Under the pieces are notes generated by a model. That model was not told where the DNA came from and searched no databases. It saw only the letters and a program-made list of their open reading frames with translations. A stretch of DNA of 25,162 bases, from positions 1 through 25,162 of the forward strand of contig DATDGR010000116.1 of assembly GCA_036521995.1 (NCBI GenBank). Direction: 5' to 3'. Shown in pieces: positions 16,199-24,394 of the stretch (positions within the stretch are counted from its first letter, which is position 1; each line of letters begins with the position of its first letter). A program made the position numbers and the translations under genes. The stretch is from Gp13-AA77 sp036521995. GTDB taxonomy: Bacteria > Acidobacteriota > Terriglobia > UBA7540.

Positions 16199-16261
16199 TA
16201 CAGCCCGCCCCGGCCCTGGGACTTTGGGCTGTAATATAGCGTTTACGCTGTCGTATTACAG
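16199..16261. repeat. Nested hairpins upstream of the exporter operon
   Basis: TACAGCCC (16199-16206) pairs with GGGCTGTA (16226-16233). The second strand of that pair also starts an alternative stem, CTGTAATA (16229-16236) with TATTACAG (16254-16261), enclosing AGCG-TTTA-CGCT. The two stems are mutually exclusive because they share 16229-16233. It is 106 bp before the first permease start, so an attenuator-like role is possible, though a plain repeat is as likely. Confidence 0.5.
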
Positions 16262-16366
16262 GGTGGACGAAAGCCGCGATTGTGTTTTGTGGCTCAGGTG
16301 TGATGCTCGCGGTCGCTGAGAGCAGGCGCAAGGCCTCGGCAAGCCTGCCGGCTCGGGAGGTTCAAT

Positions 16367-17533
16367 ATGGCGCGACACCTGCCGTTGATCATCAAGAATT
16401 GCTGGCGTAACCGGCGGCGCACGGTCCTCACGGTGCTGAGCGTGGGTGTGTCGCTTTGCCTGCTGGGCGTGCTGATGGCCATCTATCACGCCTTCTACTT
16501 CAGCGATCCGACGCCGAATCAGGCTTTGAGACTGGTGACGCGAAACAAGGTGGCGCTGACGGCTCCCCTGCCGCAGTTCTACCGCGAAAAGATCAAAGCG
16601 ATTCCGGGTGTACGCGAGGTCGAGATCGAGCAGTGGTTCGGCGGCCAGTACATTGACAACCGGCCGGAGCACCTCTTCGCGCGCATGGCTGTCGAGCCCG
16701 ACAAGTTCTTCACCATTTACGGCGAGGCGCATATCCCGGACGATCAGAAGAGGGCGTTCGAGCAGGAGCGGTCCGCCTGCGTGGTGGGCCGGGAGCTGGC
16801 GGAGAAATACAACTGGAAGCCCGGCGATCGGATCACTCTGAAGGGTGACATCTTTCCTCTGAATCTCGAGCTGACTCTGCGCGGGATCTTTGACGCTCCG
16901 GAAAATGCCTTCATGAATCGTTCGCTTTATTTCAACCGCGAGTATCTGGAGCAGAGCCTGCCCCTCGCGCGGCGCGGCAGTGCGGGAGTGTTCGCCATTC
17001 TCGCCCAGAGCACCGCGGACGTGCCGCGCATCGAGGCGGCCGTGGACGACCAGTTCCGGAACTCGCCGGAGCAGACCAAGACCGAGACGGAGAGCGCCTA
17101 CGCGCTGAGCTTTACGGCCTTTCTGGGCAACGTCAAGCTGATCCTGTTGAGCGTCTGCGCGGCCGTCACCTTTACGGTTCTGTTGGTGTCGGCCAACACC
17201 ATCGCCATGTCCGTGCGCGAGCGCGTGCGCGAGGTCGGGGTGCTGAAAACGCTGGGGTACACCCGGGGGACCATCCTGGGCATCATTCTGGGCGAGGCGG
17301 TGACCATGTCGTTGGTGGGCGCGGTGCTGGGCATCGGTCTGGCCGCGGTATTGACGCGCGGCGTGCGGAGCCTTCCGACCTTCAGCGCCCAGCTCGAGAC
17401 CCTGACCATCGTGCCCCCGGTGGCCGCGCTCTGTCTGGCGATCGCGGCCGGCATCGGGCTGCTGAGCGCGTTCGTGCCGGCCTACAACGCTTCGCGCATT
17501 TCGATCGTGGAAGCCCTGAGAAGCACGGACTGA
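16367..17533 (+). CDS. ABC transporter permease (MacB/FtsX type, DevC-like)
   Basis: A 388-residue MacB/FtsX-superfamily permease. Membrane helix 1 is at about 20-42, and a large extracytoplasmic domain follows (43-255). Three further helices are at about 257-279, 310-330 and 350-371. The FtsX core segment RERVREVGVLKTLGYTRGTI sits between helices 2 and 3, and the end PAYNASRISIVEALRS is typical. Such permeases do not form a substrate channel but drive periplasmic work or extrusion through a partner adaptor. The start has a GGGAGG site about 7 nt upstream. It begins the five-gene exporter operon; its size and adaptor partnership resemble cyanobacterial DevC. Substrate is unknown. Confidence 0.9.
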   Translation: MARHLPLIIKNCWRNRRRTVLTVLSVGVSLCLLGVLMAIYHAFYFSDPTPNQALRLVTRNKVALTAPLPQFYREKIKAIPGVREVEIEQWFGGQYIDNRPEHLFARMAVEPDKFFTIYGEAHIPDDQKRAFEQERSACVVGRELAEKYNWKPGDRITLKGDIFPLNLELTLRGIFDAPENAFMNRSLYFNREYLEQSLPLARRGSAGVFAILAQSTADVPRIEAAVDDQFRNSPEQTKTETESAYALSFTAFLGNVKLILLSVCAAVTFTVLLVSANTIAMSVRERVREVGVLKTLGYTRGTILGIILGEAVTMSLVGAVLGIGLAAVLTRGVRSLPTFSAQLETLTIVPPVAALCLAIAAGIGLLSAFVPAYNASRISIVEALRSTD

Positions 17534-17560
17534 CCCATTTGTGAAGAGCCGCTCCGCCCC

Positions 17561-17658
17561 TGTCATTCTGAGCCCGTTCGCTGTTCCTTGGCGAACGGTC
17601 CTGAGGGGAGCGCGAAGGGGCTCAGGGTAAACTTCGCGAAGAATCTGCTTTTGTCATT
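17561..17658. repeat. Composite REP element between the two permease genes
   Basis: Starts TGTCATTCTGAG and ends GCGAAGAATCTGCTTTTGTC, the two ends of one repeat family. Between them is a second palindrome: CTGAGCCC (17568-17575) pairs with GGGCTCAG (17618-17625), and CCGTTCGC (17574-17581) pairs with GCGAACGG (17591-17598). It looks like one repeat inserted in another. It ends just before the Shine-Dalgarno of the second permease. Confidence 0.6.
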
Positions 17659-17671
17659 TTCGAGGTTGCTG

Positions 17672-18838
17672 ATGGCGATTCCGATTGCGTACAATTTCCG
17701 CAACCTGGTGGTTCGCAAGACCACGACCATTATGACCGCGCTCGGCATCGCGCTGACGGTGGCCGTCCTGCTGGCCATCATGGCCATGCTGCACGGTTTG
17801 AGGGTATCGCTGCAGTCGACGGGCAACCCACTCAATGTTCTGGCGCTTCGCAAGGGCTCGGATTCGGAGCTGGTGAGTAACTTCACGCGCGACGGCTTCC
17901 AGACCCTCAAGTCCGAGGCCGGGATAGCGCGCGACCCGTCGGGCGACCCGCTGGCTTCGCTCGAAATGGTCACCACCATCGACCTGGTGAGCGTGGATGC
18001 GCCGGACGGCATCAACGTTAACGTCCGCGGCCTGACGCCCGTCGGCATCAAGTTGCGGGACAATCTGAAGCTGGACGCGGGCCGCTGGTTCGAGACGGGC
18101 CGGCGCGAGGTGGTGGTGGGCGCGTTTATCGCCAAGCGCTTCCCGGCGGCGCATCTGGGCGGCAAGCTGCACTTCGGCAGCGGCGACTGGGACGTGGTGG
18201 GCGTGATGTCCGCCGGCACCAGCGCTACCAACAGCGAGATCTTCGCGGACCTGAACCAGCTCAGTACGGATTTTCATCGCACCGCCGTGCTGAGCTCGGC
18301 CCTGGTGCGCGCCACAGACCCCGTGGCCGCCGACGCTCTGGTCAAGAACCTCTCTAACGACCAGCGGCTCAACATGAACGCCATGTCGGAGAAGGAGTAC
18401 TACGACAAGCAGACGTCTGCCGGATCGCTGATTCAGATCCTGGGCACCTTCATCGCCATCGTTATGGCGGTGGGGTCGAGCTTCGCGGCTATGAACACGA
18501 TGTACGCGGCGGTGGCGCGGCGCTCGGCGGAGATCGGCACGCTGCGGGTCCTGGGCTTCTCGAAGGGCAGCATCCTGCTGAGCTTTCTCACCGAGTCGGT
18601 CCTGCTGGCTGCGCTCGGAGGCCTGATCGGCTGCGCCCTGGTTCTGCCGCTCAATGGCATGACCACGGGCATCGGAAACTTCAGCACCTTCAGTGAGACT
18701 TCCTTCAACCTGCAAGTGAGCCCGGGAATCATGGTCGGCGGTGTGGTCTTCGCGATGCTGCTCGGAGCCTGCGGCGGGCTCTTCCCCTCTTTCTCTGCAG
18801 CCCGGAAGGAGATCGTTGCGGCACTCCGCGAGGTGTAA
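17672..18838 (+). CDS. ABC transporter permease (MacB/FtsX type), second subunit
   Basis: A 388-residue paralogue-like partner of the preceding permease. Helix 1 is at about 22-42 (ALGIALTVAVLLAIMAMLHG), the extracytoplasmic domain runs 43-250, and helices at about 252-278, 303-328 and 353-375 follow. The FtsX segment is VARRSAEIGTLRVLGFSKGSI and the end SFSAARKEIVAALREV is canonical. ATG 17672 is chosen because GAGG lies 6 nt upstream and helix 1 then falls in the usual place; a longer reading from TTG 17588 would translate the intergenic repeat. It should form a heterodimer with the first permease, powered by the ATPase at 20740-21432. Confidence 0.9.
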   Translation: MAIPIAYNFRNLVVRKTTTIMTALGIALTVAVLLAIMAMLHGLRVSLQSTGNPLNVLALRKGSDSELVSNFTRDGFQTLKSEAGIARDPSGDPLASLEMVTTIDLVSVDAPDGINVNVRGLTPVGIKLRDNLKLDAGRWFETGRREVVVGAFIAKRFPAAHLGGKLHFGSGDWDVVGVMSAGTSATNSEIFADLNQLSTDFHRTAVLSSALVRATDPVAADALVKNLSNDQRLNMNAMSEKEYYDKQTSAGSLIQILGTFIAIVMAVGSSFAAMNTMYAAVARRSAEIGTLRVLGFSKGSILLSFLTESVLLAALGGLIGCALVLPLNGMTTGIGNFSTFSETSFNLQVSPGIMVGGVVFAMLLGACGGLFPSFSAARKEIVAALREV

Positions 18839-18895
18839 TGTTACGGCGGTGGCTCAGAAGAACAAGTAGGGAGCGTGAAGAAGTAAGAGAACATC

Positions 18896-20227
18896 ATGTC
18901 GACCGATCTACAGGGCTTGAAAATTGATCGCGACCGCAAGCGGCCAGCGGAGCCCGCCAAGTGGGCTACGCGCTGGATCATCGGCGGAGTGTCCCTGGTG
19001 GTTCTGCTGGGTATCGGACGTTTCGTCTACAGCAACTTCGCCACCACGCCCCAAGTGGAGACGGTTCGCGTGACGGCGCCCAGCGCGGGCGCCGATCCGG
19101 CGGGCGTGGTCCTGAATGCCACCGGCTACATCGTGGCCCACCACGAGATCGAAGTGGCTTCCAAAGTGGTCGGCAAGGTGGACTGGATCGGCGTCGAGAA
19201 GGGCGACCCGGTGAAAAAGGGTCAGGAGCTGGTTCGCCTCGAGGACACTGAATATCGGGCGCAGCTCGAGCAAGCTCAGGGCAACCTCCTCAACCTCGAA
19301 GCCAAGCTGGCCGAGCTCGAGCACGGTTCGCGCCCGCAGGAGATCGATCAGGCCCGCGCCAACCTGCTACAGGCGCAGGCCGATCTCGCCAACGCCAGGC
19401 TCACGTACCAGCGCAATCAGGCTTTGGAATCCGCCGGAGTGGTTTCGAAGCAGGATTTCGACAACTCGGAGTACAGCTACAAGAACCTCCAGGCGCGGGT
19501 GGACTCCCTGCAGCAGGCCTACGATCTGGTGAAGATCGGGCCGCGGCAGGAAGATATCGAAGCCATGAAGGGCCAGGTGGAACAGGCCAAGGGCCTGGTG
19601 GCCTACGACCAGGACCAGCTTGACAACACCATTATTCGCGCGCCCAGCGACGGCACCATCCTGGAACGGGCGGTGGAGAAGGGTGAGTTCGTAACCAACG
19701 GCTTCGTGGGCGACAAGGGCGCCAAGGGTTACGTGGTGACGCTGGCCGACTTGAAAGACTTGCAGGTGGAGCTCGACATCGCCCAGAACGATTTTGCCAG
19801 GCTTCATATGGGCCAGAAGGGATGGGTGACCACCGACGCCTATCCTGACCGCAAGTATGAGGGCCGCCTGGCGGAGATTTCGCCCAAGGCCGACCGTCAG
19901 AAGGCCACCGTGCAGGTGAAAGTGCAGGTGGTGAAACCAGACTCATACTTGCGGCCCGAAATGAATGCCAGCGTGGCCTTCGTGGCCGACTCGACCCAGA
20001 GCTCCACGGCCGCGATGCCGGTGATCACCGTGCCCGCTTCCACCGTTCAGAACGGCGCTGTCTTCGTGGTCCTGGGAGGGCGCGCCCTGCGCCGGGCGGT
20101 CAAAGTAGGCTCCTCAACCAGCCAGGGTATTGAGATCCGGGAGGGGCTGATTGGCGGTGAGGATCTGGTGGTGCATCCGCCGGCAAATTTGAAGGACGGC
20201 GCGCGTGTCCAGGTCAAGGGAGCTTGA
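18896..20227 (+). CDS. HlyD/RND-type periplasmic adaptor (membrane fusion protein)
   Basis: A 443-residue adaptor anchored by one N-terminal helix (about 27-46, WIIGGVSLVVLLGIGRFVY). A first half-lipoyl stretch follows (about 85-115, IVAHHEIEVASKVVGKVDWI). Then come a long coiled-coil hairpin (about 117-245, rich in Gln/Ala/Leu: EQAQGNLLNLEAKLAELEHG), the second half-lipoyl (about 250-272, TIIRAPSDGTILERAVEKGE) and a beta-barrel/membrane-proximal end. It bridges inner-membrane permeases to the periplasm or an outer-membrane channel; no TolC-like gene is nearby. It lies 57 bp after the second permease. Its Shine-Dalgarno is weak (TAAGAGA). Confidence 0.92.
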   Translation: MSTDLQGLKIDRDRKRPAEPAKWATRWIIGGVSLVVLLGIGRFVYSNFATTPQVETVRVTAPSAGADPAGVVLNATGYIVAHHEIEVASKVVGKVDWIGVEKGDPVKKGQELVRLEDTEYRAQLEQAQGNLLNLEAKLAELEHGSRPQEIDQARANLLQAQADLANARLTYQRNQALESAGVVSKQDFDNSEYSYKNLQARVDSLQQAYDLVKIGPRQEDIEAMKGQVEQAKGLVAYDQDQLDNTIIRAPSDGTILERAVEKGEFVTNGFVGDKGAKGYVVTLADLKDLQVELDIAQNDFARLHMGQKGWVTTDAYPDRKYEGRLAEISPKADRQKATVQVKVQVVKPDSYLRPEMNASVAFVADSTQSSTAAMPVITVPASTVQNGAVFVVLGGRALRRAVKVGSSTSQGIEIREGLIGGEDLVVHPPANLKDGARVQVKGA

Positions 20228-20319
20228 GGAACGAAGTAATTTATGGTTGGGCAGTTGAGTGATCGATTGGTCTTGCAGAGATTCTAGAAGGGATTAATTT
20301 TCCACTCCTGGAGGAGCCT

Positions 20320-20691
20320 ATGCGGACGGCACGCCTCTTCATCAGTCTGTTTTTGTTCGCCTTTTTGACCTTCCTGCTCTACGGCGCTGACGTCACCGGC
20401 CAGTGGAAGAGCCAGGCTGGTGACGATCCACCGTTTTCTTTCACTCTCAAATCGGACGGCAGCGCGGTAACCGGCACCATGGTGAGTACGGAGGGTAAGG
20501 ACCTGCCCATCAGCGACGGCAAACTGGACGGAGATACCATCTCTTTCTCCGTAGCATCCGAGTGGCAGGGCCAGCCGATCAAGCTGGTGGCGAAGGGAAA
20601 AGTCGCCGCCGACCAGATTCAGCTTCACATCGGCACCGACGACGGGGCCTGGGGCACGGATACGGCGCTCAAGCGCTCTTCCGGCAAGTGA
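20320..20691 (+). CDS. Small secreted beta-rich protein in the exporter operon
   Basis: A 123-residue protein with a clear signal peptide (about 1-23, hydrophobic core LFISLFLFAFLTFLLYG) and a mature domain of about 100 residues. The domain is built of short alternating strands: VTGQWKSQAGDD, FSFTLKSDGSAVTGTM, DLPISDGKLDGDTISFSV and IKLVAKGKVAADQIQLHIG. This lipocalin-like or beta-sandwich pattern is familiar from small acidobacterial exported proteins of unknown role; I know of no assigned function. A strong GGAGGAG precedes ATG 20320. It sits between the adaptor (92 bp) and the ATPase (48 bp), so it is probably cotranscribed and may act with the exporter in the periplasm; that is inference. 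Confidence 0.8.
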   Translation: MRTARLFISLFLFAFLTFLLYGADVTGQWKSQAGDDPPFSFTLKSDGSAVTGTMVSTEGKDLPISDGKLDGDTISFSVASEWQGQPIKLVAKGKVAADQIQLHIGTDDGAWGTDTALKRSSGK

Positions 20692-20739
20692 GCGTGCGGC
20701 GGAATTCAATCGGCGTCGAACGCGGCGCAGGAGTCAACC

Positions 20740-21432
<693 letters not shown>

Positions 21433-21441
21433 AAGGCTGAC

Positions 21442-21473
21442 GCCGGACGGCAGAAACTGCTCCTCCTTCCGGC
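21442..21473. terminator. Possible hairpin between convergent genes
   Basis: GCCGGA (21442-21447) pairs with TCCGGC (21468-21473), enclosing GCAG-AAA-CTGC. It lies between the convergent ATPase and isomerase genes. No T-run follows on either strand, so intrinsic termination is uncertain. Confidence 0.3.
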
Positions 21474-21501
21474 TCCCGGCTGCTTGCCTCTGGCTCTTCC
21501 C

Positions 21502-22428
21502 TTACACCTGCAAATTCTTCAGATACTCGTAGCTGATCTTGGCGCTTTCCATCGGCGGCCCGTCGCACTTGTCCTGCTCGACGAAGTAGTGCTTCACGCC
21601 CGCTTCGGGCGCGGCCTGGAAGATTCGCTTCCAATCGATGGTTCCGCGACCTACTTCGGTGAACGCATCGCCGCCTTTGGAAATGTCCGTGGTGGGCGTG
21701 ACGCCCGGCTTCATGTCCTTGAGGTGAAGAATGGGAATCCGGCCAGGGTAGCGCTTCATGTAATCGAGGGGGTCCTTGCCGGCTCTCGACACCCAGTAGC
21801 AATCCATCTCGAGCTGCACCAGCTTCGGATCGGTTTGCTGCAGCAGATAATCCAGCGCCAGTTGCCCATCTTCGAACGGTATGAAGTCCAGATTATGGTT
21901 GTGATAGCCGAACTGCAATCCGGCCTTTTGGCAGCTCGCGCCCACTTGATTGAAAGTCTCGGCCATCCACTTGTAGTCGTCCTCGCTAAAATGGGGGTTG
22001 AAGCCCTGGCCGGCAACTTGGAGGGTGGATTGCGCCGTGCCGGGACGATGTCCGGGAAAGGCGCAGATCATGTAGCTCACCCCGGCGTCCCGGAACGAGT
22101 CGATCAGCGGCGAGGTATCTTTCGCCAGGTCTTGAGCGCTGCAATGGCCACTCGGAGCCTTGAGACCCGCCGCTTCCACCATCTGCTTTAACTCCGCCGG
22201 CTTGTACTTGGCGAAACTGAATAGCTCGACTTCCTGGTAGCCGATGGCGGCCACCTGAGCCAGCGTACGCTTTGCGTCCGTCGTGAACTGCTGGCGCACC
22301 GTGTAGAGCTCGAGCCCTATCGGCAGGCCCAAAGGATTTGCGGCCAGGCGAGAGACGCGGCCCAAGGCTCCCACGGCCAACGCCGCCGCGCTTCCCCGCA
22401 AGAACTCTCGTCGATTGAATCGGCTCAT
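21502..22428 (-). CDS. Tat-exported sugar phosphate isomerase/epimerase family protein (AP endonuclease 2-like TIM barrel)
   Basis: A 308-residue protein with a twin-arginine signal (SRFNRREFLRGSAAALAVGA) followed by a xylose-isomerase-like TIM barrel. Barrel strands and likely metal ligands are visible: IGLELYTVR (38-46), EVELF with Glu68, GYHNHNLDF (174-182), LEMDCYW with Asp209, HLKDM with His235, and YFVEQD with Glu283. Members are usually sugar epimerases, isomerases or inosose-type enzymes; the export signal and Solibacter-like flavour suggest periplasmic carbohydrate turnover. ATG 22428 is fixed by GGAGGAGG 7 nt upstream. A much longer in-frame reading to 22911 runs through non-coding spacer and is rejected. 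It converges on the exporter ATPase gene. Confidence 0.92.
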   Translation of the reverse strand: MSRFNRREFLRGSAAALAVGALGRVSRLAANPLGLPIGLELYTVRQQFTTDAKRTLAQVAAIGYQEVELFSFAKYKPAELKQMVEAAGLKAPSGHCSAQDLAKDTSPLIDSFRDAGVSYMICAFPGHRPGTAQSTLQVAGQGFNPHFSEDDYKWMAETFNQVGASCQKAGLQFGYHNHNLDFIPFEDGQLALDYLLQQTDPKLVQLEMDCYWVSRAGKDPLDYMKRYPGRIPILHLKDMKPGVTPTTDISKGGDAFTEVGRGTIDWKRIFQAAPEAGVKHYFVEQDKCDGPPMESAKISYEYLKNLQV

Positions 22429-22620
22429 GATCTGGCCTCCTCCGCGCAGACGTTTTGGATCCCAAAATTTCATCCGCCCGATGTTACCACCATCGCGCGC
22501 GCACGGCGCAAGGAAAGCAACGCCGATCTTCAATGGAGCCCACCAGATTCTTCCGTGGGTGCCCTTGGGGGCAGGGTCGGGCCGCTCTTCAACAACCTGG
22601 CAGGCTTGAAGTTTGTATGC

Positions 22621-22648
22621 TTGACAACAGCCGGTAGTATGATATAGT
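22621..22648 (+). promoter_or_regulatory. Orphan sigma70-like promoter
   Basis: TTGACA (22621-22626), a 16-nt spacer and TATAGT (22643-22648). Both boxes are good. It points into the gene-free spacer, with no normal gene for about 700 bp, so it could drive a small RNA, a short peptide or a decayed gene. Confidence 0.5.
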
Positions 22649-22860
22649 AACTGGGACGCAGGCGGTGAGCGCTTGTTTTGGCGCTCCGGCAACGCAGACT
22701 CCATGAGGCTTTGGATCGATGCCGCGCGAGAAAGTTGTGGCGCAGGCTTCCAGGCTGCCGGTTCCGGCCGGGACGGCTGGAAGTTGGGCAAACTCTCGGA
22801 TTTGCTGTCGACGCTCGACGAGTACGCGGCCCAGGGGGCAAAGACGAAAATTAAAGAAAT

Positions 22861-22982
22861 ACATCCCACGATATTTATGAAAACAAATGACTTAAAAAAT
22901 TGACTTGGCACATCCCACGATCTCTATGATAATAATACACTTAGCTTCATTTTGCCACGATGTTTATGAAAATAAATGACTT
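22861..22982 (+). repeat. Three 33-nt degenerate direct repeats
   Basis: The units are 22861-22893, 22910-22942 and 22950-22982, with spacers of 16 and 7 nt. The shared core is CCACGATNTTTATGAAAA followed by AAATGACTTA. Units 1 and 3 agree at about 28 of 33 positions; unit 2 is more diverged. Each contains an ATG in a similar context (MKTNDL, MKINDL in units 1 and 3), but each frame closes within 20 codons. The spacers are too short and uneven for a CRISPR array. Confidence 0.7.
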
Positions 22983-23120
22983 ACTTGATGATGACCTCGC
23001 CCCAGCCGTCCGTTTTGCTTGAGATCTGCGGGTTCGGGGGTCGCTGAAAGCCGCGAGGACTTATAAAGATTCGAGCCGGACGAAATCCTGAGTAGTGGGT
23101 CAGGTTCCGGCGTATTTTGC

Positions 23121-23149
23121 GCCGCCATCAGTGGCGGCATGAAGCCGCC
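23121..23149. repeat. Overlapping GCCGCC/GGCGGC hairpins
   Basis: GCCGCC (23121-23126), GGCGGC (23133-23138) and GCCGCC (23144-23149) let the middle element pair with either side. The text resembles a dispersed GGCGGC-ATGAA-GCCGCC intergenic repeat. No T-run follows. Confidence 0.5.
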
Positions 23150-23205
23150 TCTACATCAACTAACCCTGTTGAATCAATAACATAGACGAAAGGAGGACGA
23201 AAAAA

Positions 23206-23298
23206 GTGCGCCTGGTTCACGAGTTAGGCGGAGAACCATACAGATTTATGATACTGAAAACAATAGCTTTACAACTCTCCACAGAGCCTGCCGTCTGA
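23206..23298 (+). CDS. Possible 30-residue small ORF
   Basis: GTG at 23206 is preceded by AGGAGG (23191-23196) at a 9-nt spacing, a strong Shine-Dalgarno in otherwise gene-free DNA. The frame encodes 30 residues (begins VRLVHELGGEPYRF) and ends TGA at 23298. I recognise no homologue. It might be a leader peptide or a remnant; the ribosome-binding site is the only positive evidence. Confidence 0.25.
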   Translation: MRLVHELGGEPYRFMILKTIALQLSTEPAV

Positions 23299-23375
23299 CC
23301 GAGCCTCTCGACAAGCTCCTTGGGGGCGTGAGGCTGAGGTTGGCTCTCATAATAGGCCGCGTGTTAGCATGCCCC

Positions 23376-23897
23376 ATGCCGGGCGGACGGAAGCCGTTAT
23401 CAAAGCCCCAATCGGAAAAGTCGTCTGTGGCAGATCCGGCAGACGTTCGCTGGATGCGGGCGGCGATCCTCGAAGCCGAGCGGGCCGCCGCCGAAGACGA
23501 GGTTCCCGTCGGCGCCGTGGTTATTCAGGAGGGTCGACTGATTGCCCGCGCCCACAACCGGCCGGTCCGGCTGAACGACCCGACGGCTCACGCCGAGGTG
23601 CTGGCTCTGCGGCGCGCGGGCCGAAAGCTCGGCAACTACCGCCTGACCGGGTGCTGCCTGTATGTTACAATCGAGCCGTGCGCCATGTGCGCGAGCGCCC
23701 TGACGCATGCGCGTGTGAAGCGATTGGTCTTTGGCGCGCGCGATCCGAAGGCAGGGGCCGCGGGTTCCGCGCTTGAGGTCCTTAACCATCCGAAGTTCAA
23801 CCATCGAGTGGAGGTCGCGCATGGCTTGCTGGAACAGGAGTGCTCGGCCTTATTACGTAAGTTCTTCCGACGCAAGCGACAGCGACTGAAGAGCTAA
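23376..23897 (+). CDS. tadA: tRNA adenosine(34) deaminase
   Basis: TadA, 173 residues from ATG 23376, deaminates A34 to inosine in tRNA-Arg(ACG), allowing CGN decoding; essential in most bacteria. The zinc-dependent cytidine-deaminase fold is clear: VPVGAVVIQEGRLIARAHNR, then HAE with zinc ligand His72 and catalytic Glu74, then PCAMC with Cys102 and Cys105. The end (EQECSALLRKFFRRKR) is typical. The start is uncertain: GTG 23328 is also in frame but within repeat-like sequence, and GTG 23427 would remove the unconserved N-terminus; no candidate has a good Shine-Dalgarno. A tRNA-Ser gene follows 81 bp later on the same strand, a common pairing. Confidence 0.94.
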   Translation: MPGGRKPLSKPQSEKSSVADPADVRWMRAAILEAERAAAEDEVPVGAVVIQEGRLIARAHNRPVRLNDPTAHAEVLALRRAGRKLGNYRLTGCCLYVTIEPCAMCASALTHARVKRLVFGARDPKAGAAGSALEVLNHPKFNHRVEVAHGLLEQECSALLRKFFRRKRQRLKS

Positions 23898-23978
23898 GAG
23901 CTGACCTGTGGCCACCGCGCTCGCTCACCGAGGGCTCACTCGACGCAGTGATTCACGACCCGAATGAATGCATTTCCC

Positions 23979-24394
<416 letters not shown>

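Larger units (their letters stand above)
15193..16366. other. 1.17-kb gene-free spacer made of stacked intergenic repeats
   Basis: No coding region here has convincing start, codon use or homology. Beyond the separately listed elements, it holds a hairpin at 15538-15592 (arms CCGCCGG/CCGGCGG enclosing TACGA/TCGTA) and a simple hairpin CGGGTT-TCC-AACCCG at 16173-16187. Most of the right half is palindromic repeat. It separates the ECF sigma gene from the exporter operon, so the exporter promoter should lie in it, but I could not identify a clear one. Confidence 0.7.
22429..23375. other. Gene-free spacer of about 0.95 kb, partly AT-rich
   Basis: No convincing gene of normal size lies between the isomerase and tadA. 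The left part (22730-22780) has GCAGGCTTCCAGGCTGC-type palindromic repeat wording. The middle (about 22840-22985) is strikingly AT-rich for this genome and holds the 33-nt repeats. Around 23121-23149 there are overlapping hairpins (GCCGCC, GGCGGC, GCCGCC). Near 23300-23320 a CTCGACAAGCTCC fragment resembles another dispersed repeat. A promoter and one tiny reading frame are listed separately. Confidence 0.65.

Noticed and set aside
16256..17566. 436-codon minus-strand frame opposite the first permease
   Set aside because: His/Arg/Gln-rich shadow frame of a GC-rich gene; the plus strand encodes a full MacB-type permease with correct domains.
17654..18715. 353-codon minus-strand frame opposite the second permease
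   Set aside because: Same reason: antisense shadow with biased composition and no recognisable domain.
22673..22903. 76-codon plus-strand frame after the orphan promoter
   Set aside because: Starts at TTG without a ribosome-binding site and passes through palindromic repeat text into the first 33-nt repeat; no homology seen, though transcription remains possible.
22429..22911. 161-residue N-terminal extension of the sugar isomerase
   Set aside because: Reads through spacer; the Tat signal and GGAGGAGG site fix the start at 22428.
22899..22929. Second promoter inside the 33-nt repeats (TTGACT...TATGAT)
   Set aside because: Spacing is 19 nt and the boxes fall partly in the repeat and partly outside it; the AT-rich patch makes chance matches likely.
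22861..22982. CRISPR array
   Set aside because: Only three degenerate units with spacers of 16 and 7 nt, and no cas genes in the window.
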